Source: Phycicoccus avicenniae (lineage in GTDB: Bacteria > Actinomycetota > Actinomycetes > Actinomycetales > Dermatophilaceae). From it: DNA of 64,000 bases. Every line of letters starts with the position of its first letter. Position 1 is the stretch's first letter. The position numbers and the translations under genes are program-made. The notes under the pieces are model-generated. The model did no database searches. It was given only the letters and a program-made list of their open reading frames with translations, and was not told the origin of the DNA. The DNA is taken from the NCBI RefSeq assembly GCF_018139485.1, contig NZ_JAGSNF010000012.1, positions 1 through 64,000 of the forward strand, in the 5' to 3' direction. This document shows, piece after piece, positions 1 to 8,111 of the stretch.

Positions 1-486
1 CCCAAGGACATCGACGGGCGCACCGTGCCCGGGCACTGGGAAGGAGACCTGGTCATCGGCAAGAACGGCCGCTCCGCCATCGGGACACTGGTCGAGCGCA
101 CCACCCGCTTCGTGATCCTGCTGCACCTGCCAGGCCGGCACGACGCCGAAGCCGTCGCCGACGCGATCGCCACACAGATCACCCGCCTTCCCGAGCACCT
201 GGCCCGGTCCCTGACCTGGGACCAAGGCACCGAGCTGACCGCCTCCCACCGGCGCGTGCGCGCCGAAACAGGCCTGACCGTGTGGTTCTGTGACCCCGGC
301 GCTCCCTGGCAGCGCGGGACCAACGAGAACACCAACGGCCTCCTGCGCCAGTACTTCCCCAAAGGCACCGACCTGTCCAAGCACACCCAGGAAGACCTCG
401 ACACCGTCGCCGACGGCCTCAACAACCGCCCCCGGATGACCCTCGGCTGGCACACCCCCGCCGAAGCCCTCGCCGACGTAGCCTGA
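1..486 (+). CDS. IS30-family transposase, C-terminal part (cut by window edge)
   Basis: The reading frame is open from base 1, so the gene begins upstream of the window; an internal GTG at 25 is not a credible start. Visible is the DDE catalytic core of an IS30-type transposase, which cuts and joins element ends: the HWEGDL motif gives the first Asp (visible residue 16), LTWDQGTE the second (74) and GTNENTNGLLRQ the Glu (109), with 34 residues between second Asp and Glu as expected for IS30. The tail (LNNRPRMTLGWHTPAEAL) is also typical. The helix-turn-helix N-terminus is outside the window. No frameshift is seen, so it may be an intact copy. Confidence 0.9.
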   Translation, partial: PKDIDGRTVPGHWEGDLVIGKNGRSAIGTLVERTTRFVILLHLPGRHDAEAVADAIATQITRLPEHLARSLTWDQGTELTASHRRVRAETGLTVWFCDPGAPWQRGTNENTNGLLRQYFPKGTDLSKHTQEDLDTVADGLNNRPRMTLGWHTPAEALADVA

Positions 487-516
487 AACCCCCCGTTGCA
501 CTCACCGATTGAATCC
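1..516 (+). mobile_element. 3' end of an IS30-type insertion sequence
   Basis: The transposase stops at 486. About 10-30 bases later comes GTTGCACTCACCGATTGAATCC (approx. 495-516), a less GC-rich stretch placed where the right terminal inverted repeat should lie. The left end and target duplication are not visible, so the exact boundary is a guess. The element ends about 75 bp before the AIM24-like gene. Confidence 0.5.
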
Positions 517-591
517 GCCCGCCGTTTCCCTGCGTGTCGCCCGATCTCGAGGGCGTGCGCCCGGCCCACCCGTCGGTCTACCCTCGGCGAC

Positions 592-1266
592 ATGCGCGGA
601 GAGCTCCTCGACCGGTCCGAGCGCGAGGGCGAGCCCGGACGCTTCATGATGCAGAACCCCCGGATGCTCAAGGTGGACCTCGCCGGCACCGGCGGGTTCT
701 TCTACGCCGTCCAGGGCTCGATGGTCGCCTACCAGGGCGACGTCGACTTCGCCTACGAGGGCTCCGGAGGGATGTCGCGCTTCCTCAAGAAGGCGTTCAC
801 CGGTGAGGGCATGTCCCTCATGAAGGTCTCCGGCAGCGGCGACGTCTTCCTCGCCCAGGACGCCGACGAGGTCTTCGTCCTCGAGCTCGAGGACGAGTCG
901 GTCACCGTCGGCGGCAAGAACGTCCTCGCCTTCGAGAGCACGCTGACGTGGGACATCAACCGCGTCGAGGGCGCGTCGATGATGAGCGGCGGCCTCTTCA
1001 ACACGACGTTCACCGGGTCCGGGATGATCGCCGTCCTCGCGTACGGCAACCCCGTCGTCCTGCGGGTCGACGTGCCCACCTTCGTCGACATGCAGTCGGC
1101 CGTGCTGTGGTCCGGCGGGCTGCGGTCCTCGGTGCGCCGTACGGCGAAGCTCGGCGCCGTCGTCGGCCGCGGGTCCGGCGAGGCCTTCCAGCTCGCCCTC
1201 GAGGGCGAGGGCGTCGTCGTCGTGCAGGCCTCCGAGGGTCACCCCCCGCCGGCCACCGCCGGCTGA
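592..1266 (+). CDS. AIM24-like protein
   Basis: The 224-residue product resembles the AIM24 family, widespread beta-rich proteins of unclear bacterial function (the eukaryotic member is mitochondrial). Family-like features are many glycine/beta turns, FFYAVQGSMVAYQGDVDF near the start, and a conserved middle (GDVFLAQDADEVFVLELEDESVTVGGKNVLAFE). The ATG at 592 is chosen because homology-like sequence begins soon after; the frame is open to 496 but that stretch overlaps the IS end. No signal peptide or membrane segment is seen. It stands alone after the insertion element. Confidence 0.8.
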   Translation: MRGELLDRSEREGEPGRFMMQNPRMLKVDLAGTGGFFYAVQGSMVAYQGDVDFAYEGSGGMSRFLKKAFTGEGMSLMKVSGSGDVFLAQDADEVFVLELEDESVTVGGKNVLAFESTLTWDINRVEGASMMSGGLFNTTFTGSGMIAVLAYGNPVVLRVDVPTFVDMQSAVLWSGGLRSSVRRTAKLGAVVGRGSGEAFQLALEGEGVVVVQASEGHPPPATAG

Positions 1267-1317
1267 GCGTCCGTCCCGGGTCTCGACAGCGGGGGTCCCC
1301 CGGCGCACACTGGGTCG

Positions 1318-1560
1318 ATGGAGCGGCCCCGCGCGGTGGGTCGCCGCGGCGTCGTCACCGACGTCCGGGGCGACGGCCGGGCGCTGCGCGCGACGTGGCA
1401 CGACGACGCGGGGGTCCTCGTCCTCTCGGTCTGGCGCGACAACGTGTGCGTCGCGACGACGCGGGTGGCGCCCGCGGACGTCCCGGCCCTCGTCGAGGTC
1501 CTCGTCGGCGGGCTCGCGGACGTCGCCACCGCGTCCGGCGCGGAGCGCGACGCCGGCTGA
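1318..1560 (+). CDS. small hypothetical protein (80 aa)
   Basis: Unrecognised. The ORF begins 51 bp after the AIM24-like gene and encodes MERPRAVGRRGVVTDVRGDGRALRATWHDDAG and so on: a short beta-rich N-terminal half (LRATWHDDAGVLVLSVWRDNVCVATTRVAP) and an amphipathic helix (DVPALVEVLVGGLADVA). This layout is seen in small conserved actinobacterial proteins of unknown function. Third-position GC bias supports coding, and a strong hairpin follows the stop. Confidence 0.6.
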   Translation: MERPRAVGRRGVVTDVRGDGRALRATWHDDAGVLVLSVWRDNVCVATTRVAPADVPALVEVLVGGLADVATASGAERDAG

Positions 1561-1586
1561 GTCCGCCGGGAGCGCCCCCGGAGACC

Positions 1587-1624
1587 GGCCCCGGTCAAGG
1601 GCTACCGATGCGTAGCCCGGGGCC
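1587..1624 (+). terminator. hairpin after the 80-aa gene
   Basis: Two nested perfect stems: GGCCCCGG (1587-1594) with CCGGGGCC (1617-1624), and GGGCTAC (1599-1605) with GTAGCCC (1612-1618) around a 6-nt loop; the stems overlap by two bases, so they partly compete. There is no U-tract, common for high-GC terminators. It lies 26 bp after a stop codon and 92 bp before the next gene, so termination is the simplest reading. Confidence 0.5.
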
Positions 1625-1716
1625 GGGTCAAGTGCCGGTCAGGATTGCCCCAGAACCGGCGTCCCCCGCGTGCCGGAGCCCCCGTCCGAGGGCGCCCGTC
1701 CCTACGGTCGAGCCGC

Positions 1717-2763
1717 ATGGGACACCTCCGACGCACCGCCATCGCCGCCCTCGCGGCCGCCCCGCTCGTCCTCGCCCCGGCGCTACCCGCCGCGCAGGCC
1801 GTGGGCAACGGGCCGAACTACGACGGCCACGGCCAGATCACGACGAGCAGCCTCACGACGTACGACGAGCTCGCCGACTTCCTCCGGAAGCAGGACGCCA
1901 GGCAGGACGCCATGGAGCTCGACGTCATCGGGCAGAGCGTCAAGGGCCGCGACCTCTACCTCGCCTCCTGGGTCAGCGACCCGGACAACCCGACGATCCT
2001 CTACCTCACCCAGCAGCACGGCAACGAGCAGCTGACGACCGAGGGCGCGATGCAGTTCATCAAGCACCTGGGGACGGGCAAGGGCTCCGGCGTCCTGGAC
2101 GGCGTCAACGTCCTCGTCGTGCCGATGCTCAACCCCGACGGCGCGATGGGCGACGTCGACTTCGACCTGTCGGGCTACATCGCCAAGGGCGACCGCCACC
2201 TCACCCGGTACAACGCCAACGAGGTCGACCTCAACCGCGACCACGTCGTCCGTGAGCAGCCGGAGACCCAGGCGCTGCACGAGAACGTCCTGCAGGCCTA
2301 CGACATCGACTACATGATCGACCTGCACCACCAGGGCGCGTACAGCGCGATCGACGAGGGCTTCGTGTCCGGCTCGATCCTGCACCCGACGACCCCGAAC
2401 GTCGACGCCGACGTCCTCGAGGGCTCCAAGCGGCTCGGCTCGGTCGTGTACGACGCGGTCGACAGCAAGGGCTGGGGCCTGCTCGGCAAGTACAGCGGCG
2501 GCAGCGCCGAGACCATCAGCCGCAACGGACTGGCCGTCGAGTACGGCATCTCCACCCTGCTGTTCGAGATGCGCGGGATGGCCGACCACGCCGCCGAGAA
2601 CGGCGACTACGTCCTCGGTGCCCGCAGCAGCGGCTACCTCGTCCAGCAGACCGTCGTCACGCTGTCCGAGACCGCGGCGGCCATCGCCGACGGATCGATC
2701 GAGACCGCCGACACCTCGTTCTGGGACACCCTGCAGACCCAGTACTGGAACGAGCCGAACTGA
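1717..2763 (+). CDS. secreted M14-family zinc carboxypeptidase
   Basis: The 348-residue protein starts with a signal peptide (MGHLRRTAIAALAAAPLVLAPALPA, cleavage near AQA 28). The M14 zinc set is visible: HGNE gives His101 and Glu104, IDLHH gives His204, VDLNR gives the substrate-binding Asn173-Arg174, and LLFEMRG gives the general base Glu284. It should release C-terminal residues from peptides, or act on muropeptides, outside the cell. The ATG at 1717 is chosen over upstream in-frame starts because it begins the signal peptide. No partner genes are adjacent; the next bases after the stop run into a homopolymer block. Confidence 0.88.
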   Translation: MGHLRRTAIAALAAAPLVLAPALPAAQAVGNGPNYDGHGQITTSSLTTYDELADFLRKQDARQDAMELDVIGQSVKGRDLYLASWVSDPDNPTILYLTQQHGNEQLTTEGAMQFIKHLGTGKGSGVLDGVNVLVVPMLNPDGAMGDVDFDLSGYIAKGDRHLTRYNANEVDLNRDHVVREQPETQALHENVLQAYDIDYMIDLHHQGAYSAIDEGFVSGSILHPTTPNVDADVLEGSKRLGSVVYDAVDSKGWGLLGKYSGGSAETISRNGLAVEYGISTLLFEMRGMADHAAENGDYVLGARSSGYLVQQTVVTLSETAAAIADGSIETADTSFWDTLQTQYWNEPN

Positions 2764-2787
2764 CCGCAGGCTCCGTCGTCCTCCCCG

Positions 2788-2884
2788 GCGCGGCCCCCCC
2801 CCCCCCCCGGGGGGGGGGGCGGCCCCCCCGGCCCCCCCCCCCCGCCCCCCCCCCCCCCCCGCCGGCCCCGCCCCCCCCCGGCGC
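2788..2884. repeat. abnormal C/G homopolymer block
   Basis: Runs of up to about 17 C and 11 G follow each other with hardly any other base, just after the carboxypeptidase stop. Two similar blocks occur at 11963-12004 and 37376-37546. Real high-GC intergenic DNA seldom looks like this, so a sequencing or assembly failure at a strong G/C hairpin is likely. Short open frames crossing it encode only Pro/Gly/Arg and are not genes. Confidence 0.85.
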
Positions 2885-2927
2885 GGCGGCACTGGTGGCG
2901 CGCCGGCCTCGGCGGCACACTCCCTCC

Positions 2928-3317
2928 ATGCAGCTCTCCCCGCTCGGTGTGCGCGCCACTGCAGGCACGCTTCTTGCGCCCTCGGGCATCGTGCTCCGAC
3001 ACCAGTGGACCGACGACGGCCTGACCGTCTCCCAGGTGTCCAACGGGGCGCACGTCCTCCACCTCGCGGTTGCGGTGTGCGTCCTGAACGACACCTACCG
3101 TGAGGCGGAACGGCTCGGCATCGTCGTGGAGGGGGTCGCGGTCGACGCGGACGGTGGCTTCGACGATGACTGGAGGTCAACCGGCGTCGAGTACTCCGTG
3201 ACGGTCGACTCCTCGGCCTCGCCGGACTCGTTGGCGCTTCTCGCGTCGGTCGTCGACGACGCGGCGGAGATCCCGCGTGCCCTCAGGGCCGGCGTCCCCG
3301 TGGCACGAGCGACCTGA
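2928..3317 (+). CDS. OsmC-like protein
   Basis: This 129-residue protein has the OsmC/Ohr layout: an N-terminal beta part, a long central helix (NGAHVLHLAVAVCVLNDTYREAERLGI), a beta strand pair (VEYSVTVDSSAS) and a C-terminal helix (EIPRALRAGVPV). In classical OsmC/Ohr peroxidases two cysteines reduce hydroperoxides. Here one cysteine sits on the central helix (AVCVLN) and the second, usually in a C-P motif near the C-terminal helix, is replaced (AGVPVA). Peroxidase activity is therefore doubtful. The ATG at 2928 avoids the upstream low-complexity block. Confidence 0.65.
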   Translation: MQLSPLGVRATAGTLLAPSGIVLRHQWTDDGLTVSQVSNGAHVLHLAVAVCVLNDTYREAERLGIVVEGVAVDADGGFDDDWRSTGVEYSVTVDSSASPDSLALLASVVDDAAEIPRALRAGVPVARAT

Positions 3318-3355
3318 CCCAGAACGTCGAGCCCTCGGCAACGAGCCTCCTGTGG

Positions 3356-3406
3356 GCGCACGAGCCTGCTGAAGGAGGCTCGCCGCTCGGAAGGAGGCTC
3401 GTGCGC
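3356..3406. terminator. inverted repeat between convergent genes
   Basis: GCGCACGAGCCT (3356-3367) is perfectly complementary to AGGCTCGTGCGC (3395-3406) with a 27-base loop. The loop holds another copy of GAAGGAGGCTCG, which can also pair with CGAGCCTCC at 3342-3350. The alternative stems lie between two genes that end towards each other, fitting a bidirectional terminator. Confidence 0.55.
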
Positions 3407-3448
3407 GAGGTGCCTCCTCCGGGCAGGAGACCACGGGTCGCCGGGGGC

Positions 3449-4096
3449 TCAGGCGCGGCGGGCGAGGACGAAGGCCTGGCCGTGCTGCTCCCGTCCGAGC
3501 GGGTCGCGGACGAGGCGGGCCTCCCGCTCGAGCCCAGCGGCGGCCAGCGCGTCCATCATCTGCTTCGGGCCACGGTGGTACCGGACGAGGCGGACGTCGT
3601 GCCCGCGCTCGCGTAGCCGCCGACCGACGTCCCACTCCCCCGTGCCCGTCTGGAACGCGACGAGGACGAGCCCACCGGGGCGGAGCACCCGGGACACCTC
3701 CGCGAGGGCGCCCGGGAGCTCGTGGTCGGGCAGGTGGATGAGCGAGTACCACGCGAGGACCCCGTCGACGCAGGCGCCCGGCAGCGGGAGGGCCGTGAGG
3801 TCACCCTCCAGCACCTCGAGGTCCGGGTGGTCCCGACGGGCCGTCGCGAGCATCCCGGGCGAGAGGTCGACGCCGACGACGGAGCACCCCCGGTCGGTGA
3901 GGTAGCGGCCCATCCGACCCGTGCCGCAGCCCGCGTCGAGCACCCGCGTCCCCGGACCCGACCGGAGCCGGTCGACGAGGTGGTCGACCATCGCGAGGTC
4001 GACGGCCGCCTCGGGCTCGGTCGTCGGGAAGGCGGCGGCATAGTCCTCGGCGGTCGCGTCGTAGGCGTGCCGGACCTCGTCGCGCCCGCCGTCCAC
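3449..4096 (-). CDS. class I SAM-dependent methyltransferase
   Basis: A 215-residue Rossmann methyltransferase of the UbiE/Methyltransf_11 type. Motif I (VLDAGCGTG, residues 52-60) binds SAM, GVDLSPGM is motif post-I, GDLTALPLP precedes the acidic motif II, and VSRVLRPGGLVLVAFQ is motif III. The substrate cannot be told. It ends 4 bp short of dxs on the same strand and may be co-transcribed downstream of it, but such methyltransferases are not standard members of the MEP pathway. Confidence 0.85.
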   Translation of the reverse strand: MDGGRDEVRHAYDATAEDYAAAFPTTEPEAAVDLAMVDHLVDRLRSGPGTRVLDAGCGTGRMGRYLTDRGCSVVGVDLSPGMLATARRDHPDLEVLEGDLTALPLPGACVDGVLAWYSLIHLPDHELPGALAEVSRVLRPGGLVLVAFQTGTGEWDVGRRLRERGHDVRLVRYHRGPKQMMDALAAAGLEREARLVRDPLGREQHGQAFVLARRA

Positions 4097-4100
4097 GGGG

Positions 4101-5969
4101 TCAGGCCAGGCGGGCGCGGAGGCGGTCGGCGACGGCGTCCGGCGTGAGCCCGACGGCGTCGAGCACCTGCCCCCGCGAGGCGTGGTCGAGGAAGCGTTTC
4201 GGCAGACCCATCGTGTCGACGGGCACCTCGACGTCGGCCTCCCGCAGCGCGGCCGTGACCTGCGAGCCGATGCCCCCGGCGACGACGTTGTCCTCGACGA
4301 CGGCGACCCGCGACGCCGCCCGCGCCATCGTCACGACGGCGTCCGGCACCGGCAGCGCCCACACCGGGTCGACGACCCGGACCCGGTGACCCTCGGCGGC
4401 GAGCTTCTCGGCCGCCGTGAGGGCGGTCGCGGCCATGGAGCCGACGCCGACGAGGAGGACGTCGACGTCGCCCTCGTCCGGCTCGGCGAGGACGTCGACG
4501 CCGCCCTCGACCCGCACGGCCTCGATCGGCTCGGCGACGCTGCCCTTCGGGAAGCGGACGACCGACGGGGCGTCGTCGATCGCGACGGCCTCCCGGACCG
4601 CACGCGAGACCTGCTGTCCGTCCCGCGGGGCCGCGAGGTGCAGCCCGGGGACGACCCCGGTGATCGTCATGTCCCACATGCCGTGGTGCGACGCACCGTC
4701 CGGGCCGGTGACCCCGGACCGGTCGAGGACGATCGTCACGCCGGCCCCGTGCAGGGCGCAGTCCATGAGCAGCTGGTCGAAGGCGCGGTTGAGGAACGTC
4801 GCGTAGACGGCGACGACGGGGTGCAGCCCGGAGAACGCGAGCCCGGCGGCCATCGTCATCGCGTGCTGCTCGGCGATGCCGACGTCGAACGTGCGCTCCG
4901 GGTAGTTCGTGCAGAACGGCTGGAGCCCGACGGGGATCATCATCGCCGCGGTGATCGCGACGACGTCCTCCCGCTCGCGGCCGATGTCGACCATCGTGTC
5001 GGCGAACTCGTCGGTCCAGGACCGGCCGGCGATCTCGAGCGGCAGACCGGTCTCGGGGTTGATGACGCCGACGGCGTGGAACTGGTCGCCCTCGTCGTTG
5101 ACGGCGTGCTCGTACCCCCGGCCCTTCTGGGTGAGGACGTGGACCAGGACCGGTCCGCCGTACGAGCGGGCCCGGCGCAGCGCCACCTCGACCGCCTGCT
5201 CGTCGTGGCCGTCGACCGGCCCGACGTACTTGAGGCCGAGGTCCTCGAACATCCCCTGCGGCGCGACGATGTCCTTCAGGCCCTTCTTCATGCCGTGGAG
5301 CGTCTCGTACATCGCGCCACCGAAGACCGGGGCGCGCGACACCGTCGACTTGCCCCAGCCGAGGAAGCGCTCGTAGCCGCGGGTCGTGCGCAGGGTCGTG
5401 AGGTGGTCGGCGAGCCCGCCGCGGGTCGGGGCGTAGGAGCGCTCGTTGTCGTTGACGACGAGGACGAGCGGCAGGTCGTCCTCGGCGGCGATGTTGTTCA
5501 GGGCCTCCCAGGCCATCCCGCCGGTGAGTGCCCCGTCGCCGATGACGGCGACGGTGTGCCGGTCCCGCTCACCGCGCACGACCCGCCCGGCGGCGATGCC
5601 GTGCGCCCAGGACAGCGACGTCGAGGCGTGCGAGTTCTCGACGACGTCGTGCACGGACTCGGCGCGGCTGGGGTAGCCGGACAGGCCGCCCTCCTTGCGC
5701 AGGGCGGAGAAGTCGTGACGCCCGGTGAGCAGCTTGTGCACGTAGGACTGGTGACCGGTGTCGAAGACGATCGCGTCGCGCGGGCTGTCGAACACGCGGT
5801 GCAGTGCGATTGTCAGCTCGACGACGCCGAGGTTCGGCCCGAGGTGCCCGCCGGTCCGGGAGACCTCGTCGACGAGGAACCCGCGGATCTCCTCGGCGAG
5901 CTCCGGCAGCCGCGCCGCGGGCAGCGCCTTGAGGTCCGCGGGACCGCCGATCCCGTGCAGCAGGCCCAC
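4101..5969 (-). CDS. dxs: 1-deoxy-D-xylulose-5-phosphate synthase
   Basis: DXS condenses pyruvate and glyceraldehyde-3-phosphate using thiamine diphosphate, the first step of the MEP isoprenoid pathway, in the cytoplasm. From a GTG at 5969 the protein is 622 residues, the normal length. It starts [16 protein letters not shown] as in the family and has an AGGAGG ribosome site 5 bases upstream; an ATG at 6005 would add 12 atypical residues without a spaced ribosome site. Motifs: GHLGPNLG (41-48), thiamine-binding GDGALTGG (144-151), [17 protein letters not shown] with the catalytic Glu, and a complete C-terminal transketolase domain. Confidence 0.96.
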   Translation of the reverse strand: MGLLHGIGGPADLKALPAARLPELAEEIRGFLVDEVSRTGGHLGPNLGVVELTIALHRVFDSPRDAIVFDTGHQSYVHKLLTGRHDFSALRKEGGLSGYPSRAESVHDVVENSHASTSLSWAHGIAAGRVVRGERDRHTVAVIGDGALTGGMAWEALNNIAAEDDLPLVLVVNDNERSYAPTRGGLADHLTTLRTTRGYERFLGWGKSTVSRAPVFGGAMYETLHGMKKGLKDIVAPQGMFEDLGLKYVGPVDGHDEQAVEVALRRARSYGGPVLVHVLTQKGRGYEHAVNDEGDQFHAVGVINPETGLPLEIAGRSWTDEFADTMVDIGREREDVVAITAAMMIPVGLQPFCTNYPERTFDVGIAEQHAMTMAAGLAFSGLHPVVAVYATFLNRAFDQLLMDCALHGAGVTIVLDRSGVTGPDGASHHGMWDMTITGVVPGLHLAAPRDGQQVSRAVREAVAIDDAPSVVRFPKGSVAEPIEAVRVEGGVDVLAEPDEGDVDVLLVGVGSMAATALTAAEKLAAEGHRVRVVDPVWALPVPDAVVTMARAASRVAVVEDNVVAGGIGSQVTAALREADVEVPVDTMGLPKRFLDHASRGQVLDAVGLTPDAVADRLRARLA

Positions 5970-6157
5970 GCGGCCCTCCTCGTCGTCGTCTCCGGCAGCG
6001 TGCATCCCACCGATTCTAGGCGCCGCCCCACGGGTCGCGGCACTCCCCCGGCCCCCGGCAGGGCGATCTGCACAACACCTTCAGGGCGCTCTCACCCGTC
6101 GACCTGGAGGCCCCGCCCTGGCAGACTCCGTCCATCCACCCGGTCGAAGGAGCTCGG

Positions 6158-7498
6158 ATGCGACGGTCGATCCTGGCGGCGTGCGCCGCGACGGCACTGG
6201 TCCTCACGACGGCGGGCTCGGCGGTCTCCGCCCCCCGACCGACGTACGAGGTCGACGAGGAGGACCTCGCGGCGACCGTCGCCGAGGTCGAGCAGGCCAC
6301 CGGCGAGGACGCGACGTCCGGTGTCATCGCGGGCGCCGCCTGGGTGGCACAGGTGCCGGAAAACTGGAACGGCGACCTCGTCGTCTACGCCCACGGCTAC
6401 CGCGGCACCGGCACCGACCTCACCGTCGACCCGCCGCCCGCCTACCAGGCGCTCGTCGCCCAGGGGTACGCCTGGGCCGCGTCGAGCTACCGGCGCAACG
6501 ACTACGACCCCGGTGTGGGGATGCTCGACACGAAGAACCTCACCCAGCACATGCGCTCGGTGCTGGGGCGCCGGCTCGACAAGACCTACCTCGTCGGGTT
6601 CTCGATGGGCGGGCACGTCACGGCGGCCGCGATCGAGAAGTACCCCTCGCTCTACGACGGCGCGCTGCCGGCGTGCGGGGTGCTCGGCGACGTCGAGCTC
6701 TTCGACTACTTCCTCGACTACAACCTCGGCGCGGCGGACTTCGCCGGGCTCGACGCCGTCGACGTCGACTACCCGAGCGAGGACTGGCTGCAGGACACGG
6801 TCCCGGACATCCAGGCGGGGCTGTCCGTCGCCCCCGGGCCGACGTGGGCCTACGCCCTCACCCCGCAGGGGCAGGACTTCAAGGACTTCGTCGAGGTCGG
6901 CTCCGGCGGGGAGCGGGTCACCTTCGACACCGCGTGGCAGTACTGGCACGCCCCGCAGAACGAGGCCGGGAACTTCCTCTTCGGGCTCGGTGCGGGCGAC
7001 GGGACGATCGCGAACCGGTCCGGCGGCGTCGGGCAGAACAGCGACACCGACTACGGGCAGGAGTACGGCCCGCGGTTCGCCGGCCTCGACGACTCGGTCC
7101 TGCGGGTCGAGGCCGCGAACCGGGTGCGCCGCTCCCAGGGCGTGCAGCCCGCGCCGATCGTCGACGGCACGCCGTCGGTCCCGGTGCTGACCCTCCACAC
7201 GACGGGCGACCTCTTCGTCCCCATCGAGATGGAGCAGATCTACGCGGACGAGGTCCGGGCCAACGGGCTCGGGGACCTGCTCGTCCAGCGCGCCGTCCGC
7301 GACGTCGGGCACTGCACCTTCACCGGCGAGGAGATCGTCACCGCGTACACCGACCTCTTCCGCTGGGTCGAGACCGGCGTCCGGCCGGCCGGCGAGGACC
7401 TCGTCGCCGACATCTCCTCCCCGACCCTCGGCTGCGCCTTCACCCGCGGCACCGGCGGTAGCGGGCTACGGGCGGCCCTGGAGCCCTGCCCCCGGTGA
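6158..7498 (+). CDS. secreted alpha/beta hydrolase
   Basis: This 446-residue protein has a Sec signal peptide (MRRSILAACAATALVLTTAGSAVSA, about 25 residues) and an alpha/beta-hydrolase fold: oxyanion region AHGYRGTG (79-86), nucleophile elbow GFSMGG with Ser149, and a C-terminal catalytic His385 in DVGHCTF. It should cleave an ester or peptide-type bond outside the cell; the substrate is unknown. AAGGAG lies 6 bases before the ATG. It is a single transcription unit; the next gene is convergent. Confidence 0.8.
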   Translation: MRRSILAACAATALVLTTAGSAVSAPRPTYEVDEEDLAATVAEVEQATGEDATSGVIAGAAWVAQVPENWNGDLVVYAHGYRGTGTDLTVDPPPAYQALVAQGYAWAASSYRRNDYDPGVGMLDTKNLTQHMRSVLGRRLDKTYLVGFSMGGHVTAAAIEKYPSLYDGALPACGVLGDVELFDYFLDYNLGAADFAGLDAVDVDYPSEDWLQDTVPDIQAGLSVAPGPTWAYALTPQGQDFKDFVEVGSGGERVTFDTAWQYWHAPQNEAGNFLFGLGAGDGTIANRSGGVGQNSDTDYGQEYGPRFAGLDDSVLRVEAANRVRRSQGVQPAPIVDGTPSVPVLTLHTTGDLFVPIEMEQIYADEVRANGLGDLLVQRAVRDVGHCTFTGEEIVTAYTDLFRWVETGVRPAGEDLVADISSPTLGCAFTRGTGGSGLRAALEPCPR

Positions 7499-7548
7499 CA
7501 CCGCCGCCGGCGACGTCGCGCTGAGCACGTCCCGCTGACGACGCCCCG

Positions 7549-8016
7549 TCACAGTCGTGGGACGAACTCGAGCCCGCGGAGGGCGTCGAGCAGCAGCCCC
7601 GCGCCCCGGCGTGCCGCGACGAGCCGGACGCCCTCGCACTCGAGGTCGGCGAGGACCTGCGCGACCCCCTCGGGGCCGATGTCGTCGACGAGGGCGACCC
7701 GGATCTCGCGGTAGGAACCGCGCATCCCCTCGAGCTGGGCGTCGAGGTGGCGCACGGTGAGCCACGCGAGGGCGACGGGGTGGCGCCGCCACGCCGGGTA
7801 GAGCCGGTAGTCGGGCGGGCAGTGGTCGAGCAGCCAGCCGCTCGCCCGGTGCTCCCAGCCGCGCACCCCGGGGGGCGGCACGCCTTGCGGCCACCCGGGC
7901 GGACCCCCGGCCCCGGTGGCCCCCGCGCTCGACCGACGCCGGGCCGGCGCCGCCGGGGTGGGCCGCCGGAGCGGAGGCTCCACCGGGGCCGGATCGTCGA
8001 ACACGTGTTCGATCAT
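7549..8016 (-). CDS. conserved hypothetical protein, probably SOS-regulated
   Basis: Function unknown. The product (155 aa from ATG 8016; a GTG at 8031 would give 160) has a Pro/Ala/Arg-rich N-terminal third and a conserved-looking helical core (ASGWLLDHCPPDYRLYPAWRRHPVALAWLTVRHLDAQ). Similar core sequences recur, to my memory, in actinobacterial hypothetical proteins. A perfect LexA-type palindrome overlaps codons 2-7, so DNA-damage control is likely. The start is uncertain: neither upstream start has a ribosome site, and in-frame GTGs at 8004 and 7986 lie within or after the box. The neighbour sir gene is divergent. Confidence 0.6.
   Translation of the reverse strand: MIEHVFDDPAPVEPPLRRPTPAAPARRRSSAGATGAGGPPGWPQGVPPPGVRGWEHRASGWLLDHCPPDYRLYPAWRRHPVALAWLTVRHLDAQLEGMRGSYREIRVALVDDIGPEGVAQVLADLECEGVRLVAARRGAGLLLDALRGLEFVPRL
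7997..8012. promoter_or_regulatory. LexA-type SOS box
   Basis: TCGAACACGTGTTCGA is a perfect 16-bp palindrome containing the actinobacterial/Gram-positive LexA consensus CGAAC-N4-GTTCG with both flanking T and A. It overlaps the start of the minus-strand hypothetical gene and lies 100 bp upstream of sir on the plus strand, so the minus-strand gene is the likely target. Confidence 0.75.
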
Positions 8017-8053
8017 AGGGGGTCGGATCACATCGTGGACCGCGCCTCGGGGA

Positions 8054-8068
8054 ATAACCAGGAGTTAT
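8054..8068. promoter_or_regulatory. operator-like inverted repeat upstream of sir-cysH
   Basis: ATAAC (8054-8058) and GTTAT (8064-8068) form a perfect 5-5-5 inverted repeat in the only AT-rich part of the divergent region, 43 bp before the sir ATG. TATACAT (8066-8072) directly overlaps it and could be a -10 element. Placement suits a repressor of sulfur assimilation; the regulator is not in the window. Confidence 0.4.
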
Positions 8069-8111
8069 ACATTGCAGAATGTTCCGTGACTCCCAACGGA
8101 AGGCAGCACGC

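Noticed and set aside
2618-3180. Several small frames through the C/G block
   Set aside because: They encode only Pro, Gly and Arg from homopolymers.
4182-7190. A 1002-codon open frame on the plus strand opposite dxs
   Set aside because: Composition is Arg/Asp/Gly/Val-rich as expected for the reverse of a high-GC gene; dxs and the hydrolase explain the region.
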